Positions 40,873 to 51,309 of a DNA stretch of 64,000 nucleotides are shown piece after piece. The notes beneath the pieces are model-generated. The model did not search any database. It was given only the letters and a program-made list of their open reading frames with translations, and had not been told where the DNA came from. The translations under genes and the position numbers were made by a program. The stretch is taken from assembly GCA_947500825.1 (NCBI GenBank), contig CANMTR010000003.1, positions 229,473 to 293,472 of the forward strand. Direction: 5' to 3'. This DNA is from an uncultured Paracoccaceae bacterium (GTDB taxonomy: Bacteria; Pseudomonadota; Alphaproteobacteria; Rhodobacterales; Rhodobacteraceae). How positions within the stretch are numbered: position 1 is the stretch's first letter; each line of letters begins with the position of its first letter.

Positions 40873-41319
40873 TCACTCGCCGATCTGGAACTCGGACAGA
40901 TCAGTGAGCTGCTGCTCGTTGAGCCGGGTGATGATGGTGATCTCGTCGGACTCCGCGTCGGGGCGCGTAAGGCGAATGTCTTCGAGCGGGATCAGGACCT
41001 GCTTGGTGCCGATGCCCAGGAACCCGCCCACGTCGGTGGTGAGCCCCTGCATCTGGCCGGCCGTGTTCAGGACCACGTTCTCCACCTGGCCTATCTCCGT
41101 GAGGTCGGCAATCATCGACGTCAGCGGATCGCCGGCCTGCCAGACGCCCTCGTCGTACTGACCTTCGAGAGAGACGATGCTCGCCTCCTCGAGCATGGTT
41201 GCGGTGACCATTTGCGCGGCGTCGCCCGAGGGCTGTGCGCGGTCGCCGGAGGCGCTTTCCTGCGCCCCCGCGGCGCTTGCGGCGACAATTGCGGAAAAGA
41301 TCAGGGCTTTGCGAATCAT
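40873..41319 (-). CDS. Secreted PRC-barrel protein
   Basis: A 148-residue periplasmic protein. The signal peptide MIRKALIFSAIVAASAAGAQ is followed by an acidic linker. A PRC-barrel domain covers roughly residues 60-130, with IGQVENVVLNTAGQMQGLTT and the hydrophobic turn GGFLGIGTKQVLIPLEDI. Export of PRC-barrel proteins is common in Rhizobiales and Rhodobacterales, where they appear in stress regulons. The start at 41319 follows GGAGGTCCCC. An EcfG-like promoter ends 29 bases upstream of it, supporting stress control. Its partner or ligand is unknown. Confidence 0.85.
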   Translation of the reverse strand: MIRKALIFSAIVAASAAGAQESASGDRAQPSGDAAQMVTATMLEEASIVSLEGQYDEGVWQAGDPLTSMIADLTEIGQVENVVLNTAGQMQGLTTDVGGFLGIGTKQVLIPLEDIRLTRPDAESDEITIITRLNEQQLTDLSEFQIGE

Positions 41320-41348
41320 GGGGACCTCCGGGATCATGTATGAAGGGC

Positions 41349-41373
41349 GAACATGGTCCCGACCCTGCGGTTC
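41349..41373 (-). promoter_or_regulatory. Near-consensus EcfG-type promoter for the PRC-barrel gene
   Basis: On the minus strand GGAAC (41373-41369), 16 bases, then TGTT (41352-41349), one base from the GGAAC-N16/17-CGTT consensus, 29 bases ahead of the ATG. Confidence 0.5.
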
Positions 41374-41428
41374 CTTGCCGATCGCCGAATCCCGGCCTTG
41401 GGAACCTGCCCCGGAGCAGGGAGGCGGA

Positions 41429-41885
41429 ATGGGCCCGGAGGCAATCGTCGAGCGGCTTGGCCCGATCCCTCATCCCGAGGGGGCCGCGACACCGGGGCGT
41501 GCCATACCGGGGCCTCGGACGAGCTGCGGGACGGATGCATCTACCACCTGCCGCACGCCGACGATCGCAGACGATGACACCGGATCGACCTCGGCGATAT
41601 CCGGCACCATTACGCTCGCGGCCCGATCCACGCTCTCCATATGGGAGGCCCGTCCGTGGCCGCCACATCGCCGAGGGCGAACGGCCCCCGCGGCCACGTG
41701 GCAAGCGGCCGGCCACTAGGCACCGTCGCGTTGGCTTGGTGCAAGTGTCGCCCGGCGTCGACTTCGAGGACATCGAGCCGGCTTCCGGAGGGGTACGGCC
41801 GGGACTGCCGCCGGAGGTGCGGAACGAATGGCGCGCGACCCGCCTATCCCATTGGACCGATAAGACCGGAAGGGCGAGGCGATGA
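41429..41885 (+). pseudogene. Decayed DUF985 (cupin_5) gene at the head of the tre operon
   Basis: A strong ribosome site (GGAGG, 4 bases before ATG 41429) opens a frame reading GPEAIVERLGPIPHPEG, the DUF985 cupin N-terminus. A base seems lost in the G-run at 41476-41482, after which another frame reads ELRDGCIYHLPHADD. There TGA at 41575-41577 stands where the family has Trp, just before HRIDLGDIRHHYARGP. Near 41746 another base is missing, and VQVSPGVDFEDIEPASGG follows. Restoring two bases gives 153 codons, the normal size, ending at TGA 41883-41885, which overlaps the treZ ATG. So this was the first gene of the operon and is now broken. Confidence 0.7.
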
Positions 41886-43606
41886 TGCAGACGCGACCGC
41901 GATGGGGGGCGCATCCGACGGGCGAGGGAGAGTGGCGCATCGCCACCTGGGCGCCGTCGGCCGAGCGGCTCGAACTCATCCTGGACGGTTCGGCGCGCGA
42001 CATGGAGCGCGACGCTGGCGGCTGGCACACGGCGACCGTCTCCGCACCGGCAGGGACGACCTATGCCTTCCGGCGAGGCGGCAAGACCCACCCCGACCCG
42101 GCCTCGCGCCAACAGGAGGGAGACGTCTTCTCCGCCTCGATCCTCGTCGATCCCGCCGACCTGCCGATGCGCCGCGACTGGCCGGGCCGGGCATGGGAGA
42201 CGGCGGCGATCCTCGAGCTGCACGTGGGCACGTTCACCCGCGAGGGCACGCTCGATGCCGCGCGCGAACGGCTTCACGCGCTGGCCGACATGGGGATCAC
42301 GGCCGTGGAGCTCATGCCGCTGGGGCAGTTCGCGGGCGACAGGGGCTGGGGATACGACGTGGTGCTTCCGGACGCGATCCACCCCGCCTACGGCACGCCC
42401 GAAGCGATGGCGCGCTTCATCCAGACAGCGCACGATGTCGGCCTGATGGTGCTGATCGACGCGGTCTACAACCATTTCGGCCCCGAGGGCGCGGTGCTGT
42501 CGGAGCTCTGCCCGGACTTCTTCGACACGGAGCGGCAGACCCCGTGGGGCGCGGCAATCGACTTCGACCGGGACGAGGTGGTCGACTACTTCCTCGACAA
42601 CGCGACCATGTGGCTGCGCGACTACGGGATCGACGGCCTCAGACTCGACGCGGTGCACCAGATCGGCGCGCACGAGGACAGCACCTTCCTCCACCGGCTG
42701 GCCGAGCACGTGGCCGCGCTGGACCTGGGCCGGCCCGTCCACCTGGTGGCCGAGGACGAACGCAACCTGACTGGATACATATCCGGCGACACGGCCCTCC
42801 GGGCCCAGTGGAACGACGATTACCACCACGCGGTCCATTGCCTGCTGACGGGCGAGAGCCACTCCTACTACGCGCCCTTCTCCGTCGATCCGTTCGGCGA
42901 TCTGGTCACCGCGCTCCGCGACGGGCAGGTGGACCAGGGACAGGAGCGCCCCCGCACCGACGAGATACGCGGCGAACCGTCGGGCCACCTGTCCCCGGTC
43001 CGGTTCGTCAACGCCAACCAGACCCACGACCAGGTCGGCAACCGGGCCCTGGGCGAGCGGCTGATCGCGCTCGCCGGGCCGGAGCGGATGCGGGCGATGC
43101 ATGCCCTGCTCCTGTTGTCGCCCTTCGTCCCGATGCTGTTCATGGGCGAGGAGGTCGGCGCCCGCGCGCCGTTCCAGTTCTTCACCGATTTCGACGGCGA
43201 CCTGGCCGATGCCGTCCGGGGCGGACGGCGGTCCGAGTTCCCCGAGTTTGCCAGCCAGGAGACCGAGATCCCGGACCCCAATGCCCGCGCGACCTTCCGG
43301 GCCTCCAGACCCTATGCCAACCGCGCCGAAGATGCCGCATCGTGGGAGGAACTGACGCGCCATTGCCTGTCGCTGCGCCGCGACCACGTGGTCCCGCGCC
43401 TCAGGAGCGGCTGGACGGGCACCGAGGTGGAACGCCTCTCGGGCCGGTCGCTCTGGGCAGAGTGGCGGTTCGAGGATGGCACGATGGAGATCGCCTTCAC
43501 CATGGAGGGGCCGCCGCCCTCCCTGTCTCGCGCCACCCGCGAGATCTTCTATCACTCCGACGAGACGGGCGTGGGCCTGCGCGTCGGCACGGGAGACCCC
43601 GCATGA
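41882..43606 (+). CDS. treZ: Malto-oligosyltrehalose trehalohydrolase
   Basis: A 574-residue GH13 enzyme that releases trehalose from maltooligosyl-trehalose made by TreY. An N-terminal E-set/CBM48 domain covers residues 1-100 (WRIATWAPSAERLELIL). The barrel has the four GH13 regions: LIDAVYNHFGPEG (near 193), GLRLDAVHQIG with the nucleophile Asp (near 255), VAEDERN with the acid Glu, and NANQTHDQVGN (near 380). ATG codons at 41882 and 41885 both follow GGAAGG. It overlaps the decayed cupin gene and treY, each as ATGA. Confidence 0.95.
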   Translation: MMQTRPRWGAHPTGEGEWRIATWAPSAERLELILDGSARDMERDAGGWHTATVSAPAGTTYAFRRGGKTHPDPASRQQEGDVFSASILVDPADLPMRRDWPGRAWETAAILELHVGTFTREGTLDAARERLHALADMGITAVELMPLGQFAGDRGWGYDVVLPDAIHPAYGTPEAMARFIQTAHDVGLMVLIDAVYNHFGPEGAVLSELCPDFFDTERQTPWGAAIDFDRDEVVDYFLDNATMWLRDYGIDGLRLDAVHQIGAHEDSTFLHRLAEHVAALDLGRPVHLVAEDERNLTGYISGDTALRAQWNDDYHHAVHCLLTGESHSYYAPFSVDPFGDLVTALRDGQVDQGQERPRTDEIRGEPSGHLSPVRFVNANQTHDQVGNRALGERLIALAGPERMRAMHALLLLSPFVPMLFMGEEVGARAPFQFFTDFDGDLADAVRGGRRSEFPEFASQETEIPDPNARATFRASRPYANRAEDAASWEELTRHCLSLRRDHVVPRLRSGWTGTEVERLSGRSLWAEWRFEDGTMEIAFTMEGPPPSLSRATREIFYHSDETGVGLRVGTGDPA

Positions 43607-45843
43607 GCCGCATCGCCACGTATCGCGTCCAGCTTCGCGGGGGGCTGGACTTCGCCGCGCTCGAGGGGCGGCTCGACGCCATCGCCGCGCTCGGAGCGAG
43701 CCACCTCTACCTGTCGCCGATCCTGACCGCCGCGCCCGGATCCACCCATGGCTACGACGTCACCGACCCCACCACGATCGAGGCGGGCCTTGGCGGCCGC
43801 GGGGGTTTCGAGTCCCTGTCGCGCGCGGCGCAGGCGCGGGGCCTGCGCGTGATCGTCGACATCGTGCCCAATCACATGGCTTTCGGCCTCGACACGCCGT
43901 GGCTGGTAGACGTGCTGGAACACGGGCCCGGCAGCGCCCATGGTGACGTCTTCGACATCGACTGGACCGCGGGTCCCCTGGCCCTGCCCTGGCTGGAGGC
44001 GTCCCTGGTCGAGATGGCCGAAGCGGGCGATGTCTCCGTTGCCGGGGGGCACCTGACGGCCGGGGCGCTGACCCTGCCGCTCGCGCCCGGAACCGCGCCG
44101 GAGACGGACGGCCCGCTCGACGCCGAGGCGACCACCGCCCTGCAGGACCGCCAGCACTGGCGGCTCCTGCCGTGGAAGCTCGAACGCGATTCCATCACGC
44201 ATCGGCGCTTCTTCTCGGTCACGTCGCTGATCGGCGTACGGGTCGAGGAGGCTCGCGTCTTCGACGCCACCCATGCCGCGATCCTGGACCTGGCCGATGC
44301 CGGGCTGATCCACGGCCTCCGCGTGGATCACGTGGACGGCCTCGTGGACCCGGGCGGCTACCTTGCGAGGCTGACCGGGCGCCTGCCCGACATTCCCGTC
44401 TGGGTAGAGAAGATCCTGGTCACGGAGGAGAGCCTGCCCGACTGGCCGGTCGCGGGCACCACCGGCTACGAGGCGGCGGCGGTGATCGACCGGGTGCTGA
44501 CCGACACGGATGGCTTCGTGCGGATCGACGCCCTGTGGCGCGGCGAGACGGGGGCCGAGGGCAATTTCCACGCCGAGGTCGCCGCCGCCAAGCGCGAGGT
44601 CCTGACCGACGAGCTTGCCGCCGAACTGCGTCAGCTGCGCGGGTTGGCCGAGACGCTCGCGGCGGAGGAGGCGCGCCCCACGGGCCCCGAGATCCTGCGC
44701 GAGGCGCTGGGGGAGCTGCTCGTCGCCTTCCCCCGCTACCGCTCCTATATCGGCGCGGGAGCCGGGCAGGACGACGCCGCGCTGTGGCGCGAGGCGGCCG
44801 ACCACGCCGCTGCCGAAGTGCGCGACCGCGATACGATCGACTGGATCGTGGAGCGCATCCTCGTCGCCGACACGGACGCGGCCCGGGCGCTTGCCGTACG
44901 CCTCGAACAGGTTACCGGCGCGCTGATCGCGAAATCCCACGAGGACACCGCCGGGTTCCGCTTCAACCGCTACCTCGTCGCAAACGAGGTGGGCGCCGAC
45001 CCCGACCGCCCCACGACGACACAGGTCGAGGTCCAGGCACACCTGGAAGATCGGCTCGCACGGTTCCCCGCCGCCCTGACCCTGGGCTCGTCCCACGATA
45101 CCAAGCGCGCGGAGGACACCCGCGCCCGCATCGCCGCCATGACCCACGACCCCGACGCGGCGGAAACCCTATGGCACGACGCGGCGCACCTGGCAGGCTC
45201 CGACACGCTCGACGCCAACCGCCGCTTCTACGCCTTTCAGGTGGCGCTCGGCATCTGGGGCGCGCCGGATGCCGGTGAACGCGCGGCCGACCACATGATC
45301 AAGGCCCTGCGCGAGGGCAAGGAAATCACCTACTGGACGGCGCCGGACGAGGACCGCGAGGCCCTGATGCAGGACTGGGTGCGCGCGCTCCTTTCCCGCT
45401 GGGATGCGGATCGGCCCGATGCGCTCCTACGCCTCTGCCGGATCGGCGAGGGGCTGTCCCTCGCGGGGCTTGCGCTGCGGCTCGCTTGGCCGGGCATGCC
45501 CGACATCTACCAGGGCGGAGAGGGGCCGCTGTTCCAGCTCACCGACCCCGACAATCGCAGGGCTCCGGACTGGGACGCCCTGACCCATCCGCCGCAGACC
45601 GGCTTCGCGGGGGCCAAGTCGGCGCTCATGCGCGCCGGATTGGCGCTCCGGCAAGAGGCGCCGGATCTCTTTGCCGCTGGCGATGCCATATGGGACGGCA
45701 GGACGCTCCTTCGCCGCGACGAAGCACGGCAGGTCAGGGTGGAGATCGGGGCGGATGCCCGCACCGAGGGCGCGCTCTGGGGATGGGAGGCCGAGTGCCC
45801 GCCCTATGCTGTCGCCATCCGCGTATCGGGCAAGGAACCGTGA
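43603..45843 (+). CDS. treY: Malto-oligosyltrehalose synthase
   Basis: A 746-residue GH13 enzyme that turns the reducing end of a glucan chain into a trehalose unit. It starts MSRIATYRVQLRGGLDFAA and shows LYLSPILTAAPGSTHGYDV, VDIVPNHMAF (near residue 86), HGLRVDHVDGLVDPGGYL (near 240), VEKILVTEESLPDW (near 270), and SSHDTKRAEDTRARI (near 497), all typical of TreY. Length is within the family range. The start codon overlaps the treZ stop, so the pair is translationally coupled. The product acts with TreZ and the debranching enzyme GlgX downstream to make the stress protectant trehalose. Confidence 0.95.
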   Translation: MSRIATYRVQLRGGLDFAALEGRLDAIAALGASHLYLSPILTAAPGSTHGYDVTDPTTIEAGLGGRGGFESLSRAAQARGLRVIVDIVPNHMAFGLDTPWLVDVLEHGPGSAHGDVFDIDWTAGPLALPWLEASLVEMAEAGDVSVAGGHLTAGALTLPLAPGTAPETDGPLDAEATTALQDRQHWRLLPWKLERDSITHRRFFSVTSLIGVRVEEARVFDATHAAILDLADAGLIHGLRVDHVDGLVDPGGYLARLTGRLPDIPVWVEKILVTEESLPDWPVAGTTGYEAAAVIDRVLTDTDGFVRIDALWRGETGAEGNFHAEVAAAKREVLTDELAAELRQLRGLAETLAAEEARPTGPEILREALGELLVAFPRYRSYIGAGAGQDDAALWREAADHAAAEVRDRDTIDWIVERILVADTDAARALAVRLEQVTGALIAKSHEDTAGFRFNRYLVANEVGADPDRPTTTQVEVQAHLEDRLARFPAALTLGSSHDTKRAEDTRARIAAMTHDPDAAETLWHDAAHLAGSDTLDANRRFYAFQVALGIWGAPDAGERAADHMIKALREGKEITYWTAPDEDREALMQDWVRALLSRWDADRPDALLRLCRIGEGLSLAGLALRLAWPGMPDIYQGGEGPLFQLTDPDNRRAPDWDALTHPPQTGFAGAKSALMRAGLALRQEAPDLFAAGDAIWDGRTLLRRDEARQVRVEIGADARTEGALWGWEAECPPYAVAIRVSGKEP

Positions 45844-46130
45844 GGGAGCCGTGGCGGGCATACCGGGTACGGTTTCGCTTGAATCCGTGGCGTTCAACGA
45901 GCCTTGTGTAACGAAACTGGAACGGTGACCCGGTCACTACCGGGGACTTGGCGGCTGCTCGGGAATATGGATCGTGCAGGTCCGGCCGACGGGTAGCCGC
46001 CGCGTCCACTTCGTCCGCAATAAAGCCTCGTACGGAAATTGCCCATCCCGTCGGACCCCGGGTGCACCCAAGGCGTTGCGATATCGGCGTAGGCTGGACC
46101 TGCCGCGCCGCTTCCAGACAGGAGACGGAC

Positions 46131-48137
<2,007 letters not shown>

Positions 48138-48142
48138 GGGAC

Positions 48143-48170
48143 GGGAGCGGCGGCGCCAACCGCCGCTCCC
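48143..48170. terminator. Bidirectional terminator between glgX and TauE
   Basis: GGGAGCGGCGG (48143-48153), loop CGCCAA and CCGCCGCTCCC (48160-48170) form a perfect 11-bp stem filling the gap between two convergent genes. Confidence 0.7.
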
Positions 48171-49004
48171 TCACAGACCGATGAGGTCCACGTACATCTT
48201 TACCGACGTGGCCAGCAGGAAGAGCCCGAAGGACAGGCGCAGCGCCCGGCGCGGGATGCGGTGCGCGAGCCCCACGCCCAGGCGCGCGAAGGTCACCGTC
48301 AGCGGGATGATGATCGCCGCCGCCAGCAGGTTGACGTAACCCAGCGACAGGGGCGGCAAGCCGCCATGGCCCCAGCCGGTGATCACGTAGGTCACCGCCC
48401 CCGGCAGCCCGATGATGAACCCGATCGCCGCCGAGGTGCCCACCGCGCGCCGGATGTCGTAACCCAGAAAGTTCAGCAGCGGCACGCAGATCGTGCCCCC
48501 GCCGATCCCCATCATGGCCGAGATCGCGCCCGCGATCACACCCAGCACCGCCCAGACGGGGCGGGAGAAGTCGCGCGGGCTGTCGATGTCGCCGCCGCCC
48601 CGGATCATCATGTCGAGCGAGACGAGAAGCGCCACCGTGGCAAAGACGCCGATCATGACGAGCCCCGAGACGATCCCCCCCAGGACGGCGCCGATCACCA
48701 CGCCCACGAGGATCGACGGCCCCCACAGCTTCAACAGCGCGAAGTCGATCGCCCCCTTCTGGTAGTGGCCCCATGCCGAGCTGATCGAGGTGAAGACGAT
48801 GGTGGCGAGCGACGTGCCGACGGCGACCTGCATGGTCTGGGCCGGGTCCATATCGGTCAGGGACAGGGCCACGTAGAGGGCAGGCACGATGACGATGCCG
48901 CCGCCAACGCCCAGGAGCCCCGCGAGGATACCGCCGAAGATCCCCGCCGCGACCGCGGGCCCCCCGATGGACCACAAAAGCCCCGCGTCTATCCCTGCAA
49001 ACAT
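48171..49004 (-). CDS. TauE/SafE family anion exporter
   Basis: A 277-residue inner-membrane protein in two homologous halves, each opening with the family mark: GILAGLLGVGGGIVIVPALY (near residue 20) and GAISAMMGIGGGTICVPLLN (near 165). Members export sulfite, sulfoacetate or other organosulfur or carboxylic anions; the cargo here is not readable. The start at 49004 is chosen since GGGAG lies 8 bases upstream; an ATG at 49010 is too near that site. It is divergent from the Fpg-like gene. Confidence 0.9.
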   Translation of the reverse strand: MFAGIDAGLLWSIGGPAVAAGIFGGILAGLLGVGGGIVIVPALYVALSLTDMDPAQTMQVAVGTSLATIVFTSISSAWGHYQKGAIDFALLKLWGPSILVGVVIGAVLGGIVSGLVMIGVFATVALLVSLDMMIRGGGDIDSPRDFSRPVWAVLGVIAGAISAMMGIGGGTICVPLLNFLGYDIRRAVGTSAAIGFIIGLPGAVTYVITGWGHGGLPPLSLGYVNLLAAAIIIPLTVTFARLGVGLAHRIPRRALRLSFGLFLLATSVKMYVDLIGL

Positions 49005-49123
49005 GCCCATCTCTCCCGTCCGGCCCGGAGACCCGCGCCTACGCCCGCGCCCCATGCTTGGCAAGGCTTGCCCCCGGAGCGGCGCGGCCCACCATGGTCG
49101 GGGCCGACAAAGGGGGAAGATCC

Positions 49124-49915
49124 ATGCCCGAGCTGCCGGAGGCCGAGGCCAACCGCCGCAGGATCGAGGCTTCGTGCCTCAACCGGACCATCAAGGCGGT
49201 CCGCCTGGGCAACGACACCGATCACGTGGATCTGCCCGACGCGCAGGCCCGTGCCCGGCTGGAGGGGCGCCAGTTCACCGAGGCGCGGCGCCACGGCAAG
49301 GCGATCTTCGCCGGCTCCAAGTCCGGGCCGTGGATCGCCGTGTCGCTCGGAATGACCGGATCGCTGCGCCCCTTCGACGCCGCCGATGTCAGGCCCGACC
49401 ATGCCCGCCTCGTGGTCGAGTTCGAGGGGGATCGCCGCCTCGCCTTCCGCTGCCCGCGCAAGCTCGGATGGGTGGAGGTGGTGGACGATCCGGCCGACTA
49501 CGTCGCCGCCCGCAACCTCGGCCTCGACGCCATGGAGATCGACGTCGATGCCTTCGCCAACCGGGTGGGCGGCAGCCGGGGCGCGATCAAGTCGGCGTTG
49601 ATGGACCAGAAGAAGCTCGCGGGCATCGGCAACCTTTGGTCGGACGAGACCCTGTTCCGGACCGGCATCCGCCCCGACAGGGTCGCCTCGGACCTGCCAC
49701 GCGACCGGATCGACGCGGTGTTCGAGGAGATGCGGCGCGTTCTGGCCGCGGTTGCGGAGACGGACATGGACTATTCCCGCCTGCCCGACGCATGGCTCAT
49801 CGCCCATCGCGACGCTGGCGCGCAATGTCGTCACTGCGGCAAGGGCCGGATCGAAAAGGCGAAGGTCGGCGGGCGGAGCGCCTACTACTGCCCCGCCCAC
49901 CAGTCGGGCGCCTAG
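49124..49915 (+). CDS. Fpg/Nei-family DNA glycosylase
   Basis: A 263-residue DNA repair enzyme. The N-terminus PELPEAEANRRRIE has the catalytic Pro2 and Glu3 needed for Schiff-base formation and lyase activity. The helix-two-turn-helix is in ALMDQKKLAGIGNLWSDETL (near residue 160). The C-terminal zinc finger reads C-R-H-C ... Y-Y-C-P-A-H, where the last cysteine of the usual four is His. Such enzymes remove oxidised bases. The start follows GGGGAAG. Its last 4 bases overlap the end of the convergent sugar dehydrogenase gene. Whether it prefers 8-oxoguanine or oxidised pyrimidines cannot be told. Confidence 0.9.
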   Translation: MPELPEAEANRRRIEASCLNRTIKAVRLGNDTDHVDLPDAQARARLEGRQFTEARRHGKAIFAGSKSGPWIAVSLGMTGSLRPFDAADVRPDHARLVVEFEGDRRLAFRCPRKLGWVEVVDDPADYVAARNLGLDAMEIDVDAFANRVGGSRGAIKSALMDQKKLAGIGNLWSDETLFRTGIRPDRVASDLPRDRIDAVFEEMRRVLAAVAETDMDYSRLPDAWLIAHRDAGAQCRHCGKGRIEKAKVGGRSAYYCPAHQSGA

Positions 49916-51102
49916 GCTTCGGGCACGACGCGCAGGATCTCCCCGTTGGCCTTGTCGGTCAGCAGCAGGACGGCGCCGTCGGCATCCACCTCCACGTCAC
50001 GCACCCGGCCCGCCTCGCCGAAAAGACGCTCCTCGCCGGTGACGGTATCGCCGTCGAGGGTGAGGCGCACCAGCCCGCCGGGGCTCAGGGACCCGGCCAG
50101 GACGTCGCCCTGCCAGGCGGGGAACATCTCCCCCTCGTAGAAGTCGAAACCGCCCGGCGCGATCACCGGGTCCCAGTAATAACGCGGCTCGGTCACGCCT
50201 TCGGCGCGCGGTTGACCCGACCCTATCAGCGGGCCCGAATACTGCCGACCATAGCTGACCGCGGGCCAGCCGTAGTTGGCCCCGCGCTCGATCAGGTTCA
50301 GTTCGTCGCCACCCGCCGGGCCGTGCTCCAGCGCCCACAGGTCCCCGGTGTCGGGGTGCAGATGGGCGCCCTGCACGTTGCGGTGCCCCAGCGACCAGAT
50401 CTCGCCCTTGGCGCCGTCGCGGCCCAAATACGGATTGTCGTCCGGCACCGCACCGTCGCGCGTGACGCGCACGACCTTGCCGTAGGTCTTGTCCAGGTCC
50501 TGGGCATACTGGCGATAGGTCTGTGTAAAGTGCTCGCCGGTGGTGACGAAGGCATACTCGCCGTCGATCACGATGCGGCTGCCGAAATGCATGGCGTTGT
50601 CGGCGGGCGGATCCTGGACGAAGATATCGGTGACCTCCTCAAGGGCCGTGCCGTCCTCGGACAGGCGCCCCCTCGCGGCAGCGGTCGCCGTCCGCCCCTC
50701 GCCCATGGGCTTTGCATAGGTCAGGAACACGAGCCGATCCTCGGAGAACTCTGGCGAGATCGCCACGTCCAGAAGTCCGCCCTGGTCCCGTGCCGCGACC
50801 TCGGGCACGCCCGAGATCGGGGCGGAGATCGCCCCATCGCGGCCGACACGCCGCAAGCTGCCCGCGCGTTCGGTCACGAGGTAGGTTCCGTTTGGCATCA
50901 CCTCGATCCCCCATGGGTGGCTCAGCCCGTCCGTGACCGTCTGCAGCGATAGCGGCGCATCGGTTTCGACCGCGGGGGCGCGGGTCTGGTTATCGAAGGC
51001 GGGCTCGTAATCGGGCACGTTCTTAGGCCCCTGCTCCACCTGGGCGGCGGCGGGGGTGGCGAGAGCCGTGGCGAGGGCGGTTGCCGGGATGATGCGTCTC
51101 AT
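49912..51102 (-). CDS. Periplasmic PQQ-dependent aldose sugar dehydrogenase
   Basis: A 396-residue secreted six-bladed beta-propeller. A signal peptide (MRRIIPATALATALATPAAA) precedes the mature chain. Family stretches are GLSHPWGIEVMPNGTYLVTE, RDQGGLLDVAISPEF, DLDKTYGKVVRVTRDG, WSLGHRNVQGAHLHPDTGD and GGDELNLIERGANYGWPAV. It oxidises aldoses to lactones, passing electrons to the respiratory chain through PQQ. No PQQ synthesis genes are in the window. The start follows GGAGGTTTC, and a perfect EcfG promoter ends 21 bases upstream, so expression should rise in general stress. Confidence 0.93.
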   Translation of the reverse strand: MRRIIPATALATALATPAAAQVEQGPKNVPDYEPAFDNQTRAPAVETDAPLSLQTVTDGLSHPWGIEVMPNGTYLVTERAGSLRRVGRDGAISAPISGVPEVAARDQGGLLDVAISPEFSEDRLVFLTYAKPMGEGRTATAAARGRLSEDGTALEEVTDIFVQDPPADNAMHFGSRIVIDGEYAFVTTGEHFTQTYRQYAQDLDKTYGKVVRVTRDGAVPDDNPYLGRDGAKGEIWSLGHRNVQGAHLHPDTGDLWALEHGPAGGDELNLIERGANYGWPAVSYGRQYSGPLIGSGQPRAEGVTEPRYYWDPVIAPGGFDFYEGEMFPAWQGDVLAGSLSPGGLVRLTLDGDTVTGEERLFGEAGRVRDVEVDADGAVLLLTDKANGEILRVVPEA

Positions 51103-51123
51103 GAAACCTCCGTTTCGCCGAAA

Positions 51124-51148
51124 AACGGCGGGGATCGGAGGCCGTTCC
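51124..51148 (-). promoter_or_regulatory. Perfect EcfG-type promoter of the sugar dehydrogenase
   Basis: On the minus strand GGAAC (51148-51144), 16 bases, then CGTT (51127-51124), an exact match to the alphaproteobacterial general-stress consensus. The -10 ends 21 bases before the ATG, with a strong ribosome site between. Confidence 0.75.
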
Positions 51149-51181
51149 CGGACCTGACGCAGGGGTGAACCGGGGAATGCG

Positions 51182-51266
51182 TGGTGCGAGCGGCGGGACT
51201 CGAACCCGCACGGGCTATGCCCTAGCGATTTTAAGTCGCTTGTGTCTACCGTTCCACCACGCTCGC
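51182..51266 (-). tRNA. tRNA-Leu (anticodon UAA)
   Basis: An 85-base class II tRNA with encoded CCA. Acceptor GCGAGCG pairs with CGCTCGC followed by ACCA. The anticodon arm AGCGA-CTTAAAA-TCGCT gives anticodon UAA. The long variable arm GGGC-ATA-GCCC and the T-arm GCGGG-TTCGAGT-CCCGC are perfect. It lies between a terminator-like stem and the sugar dehydrogenase promoter. No integrase or duplicated 3' end marks it as an attachment site in use. Confidence 0.97.
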
Positions 51267-51271
51267 GGAAG

Positions 51272-51297
51272 GGTCCGGCCGGCGTCCCGGCCGGACC
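51272..51297 (-). terminator. Stem-loop after the second TRAP operon
   Basis: GGTCCGGCCGG (51272-51282), loop CGTC and CCGGCCGGACC (51287-51297) form a perfect 11-bp stem 12 bases past the dctP stop and 5 bases before the tRNA. Confidence 0.65.
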
Positions 51298-51309
51298 TGT
51301 CGGGACCGT

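Noticed and set aside
51182..51266. tRNA-Leu as an integration site of a mobile element
   Set aside because: No integrase, no duplicated tRNA 3' end and ordinary chromosomal genes on both sides.
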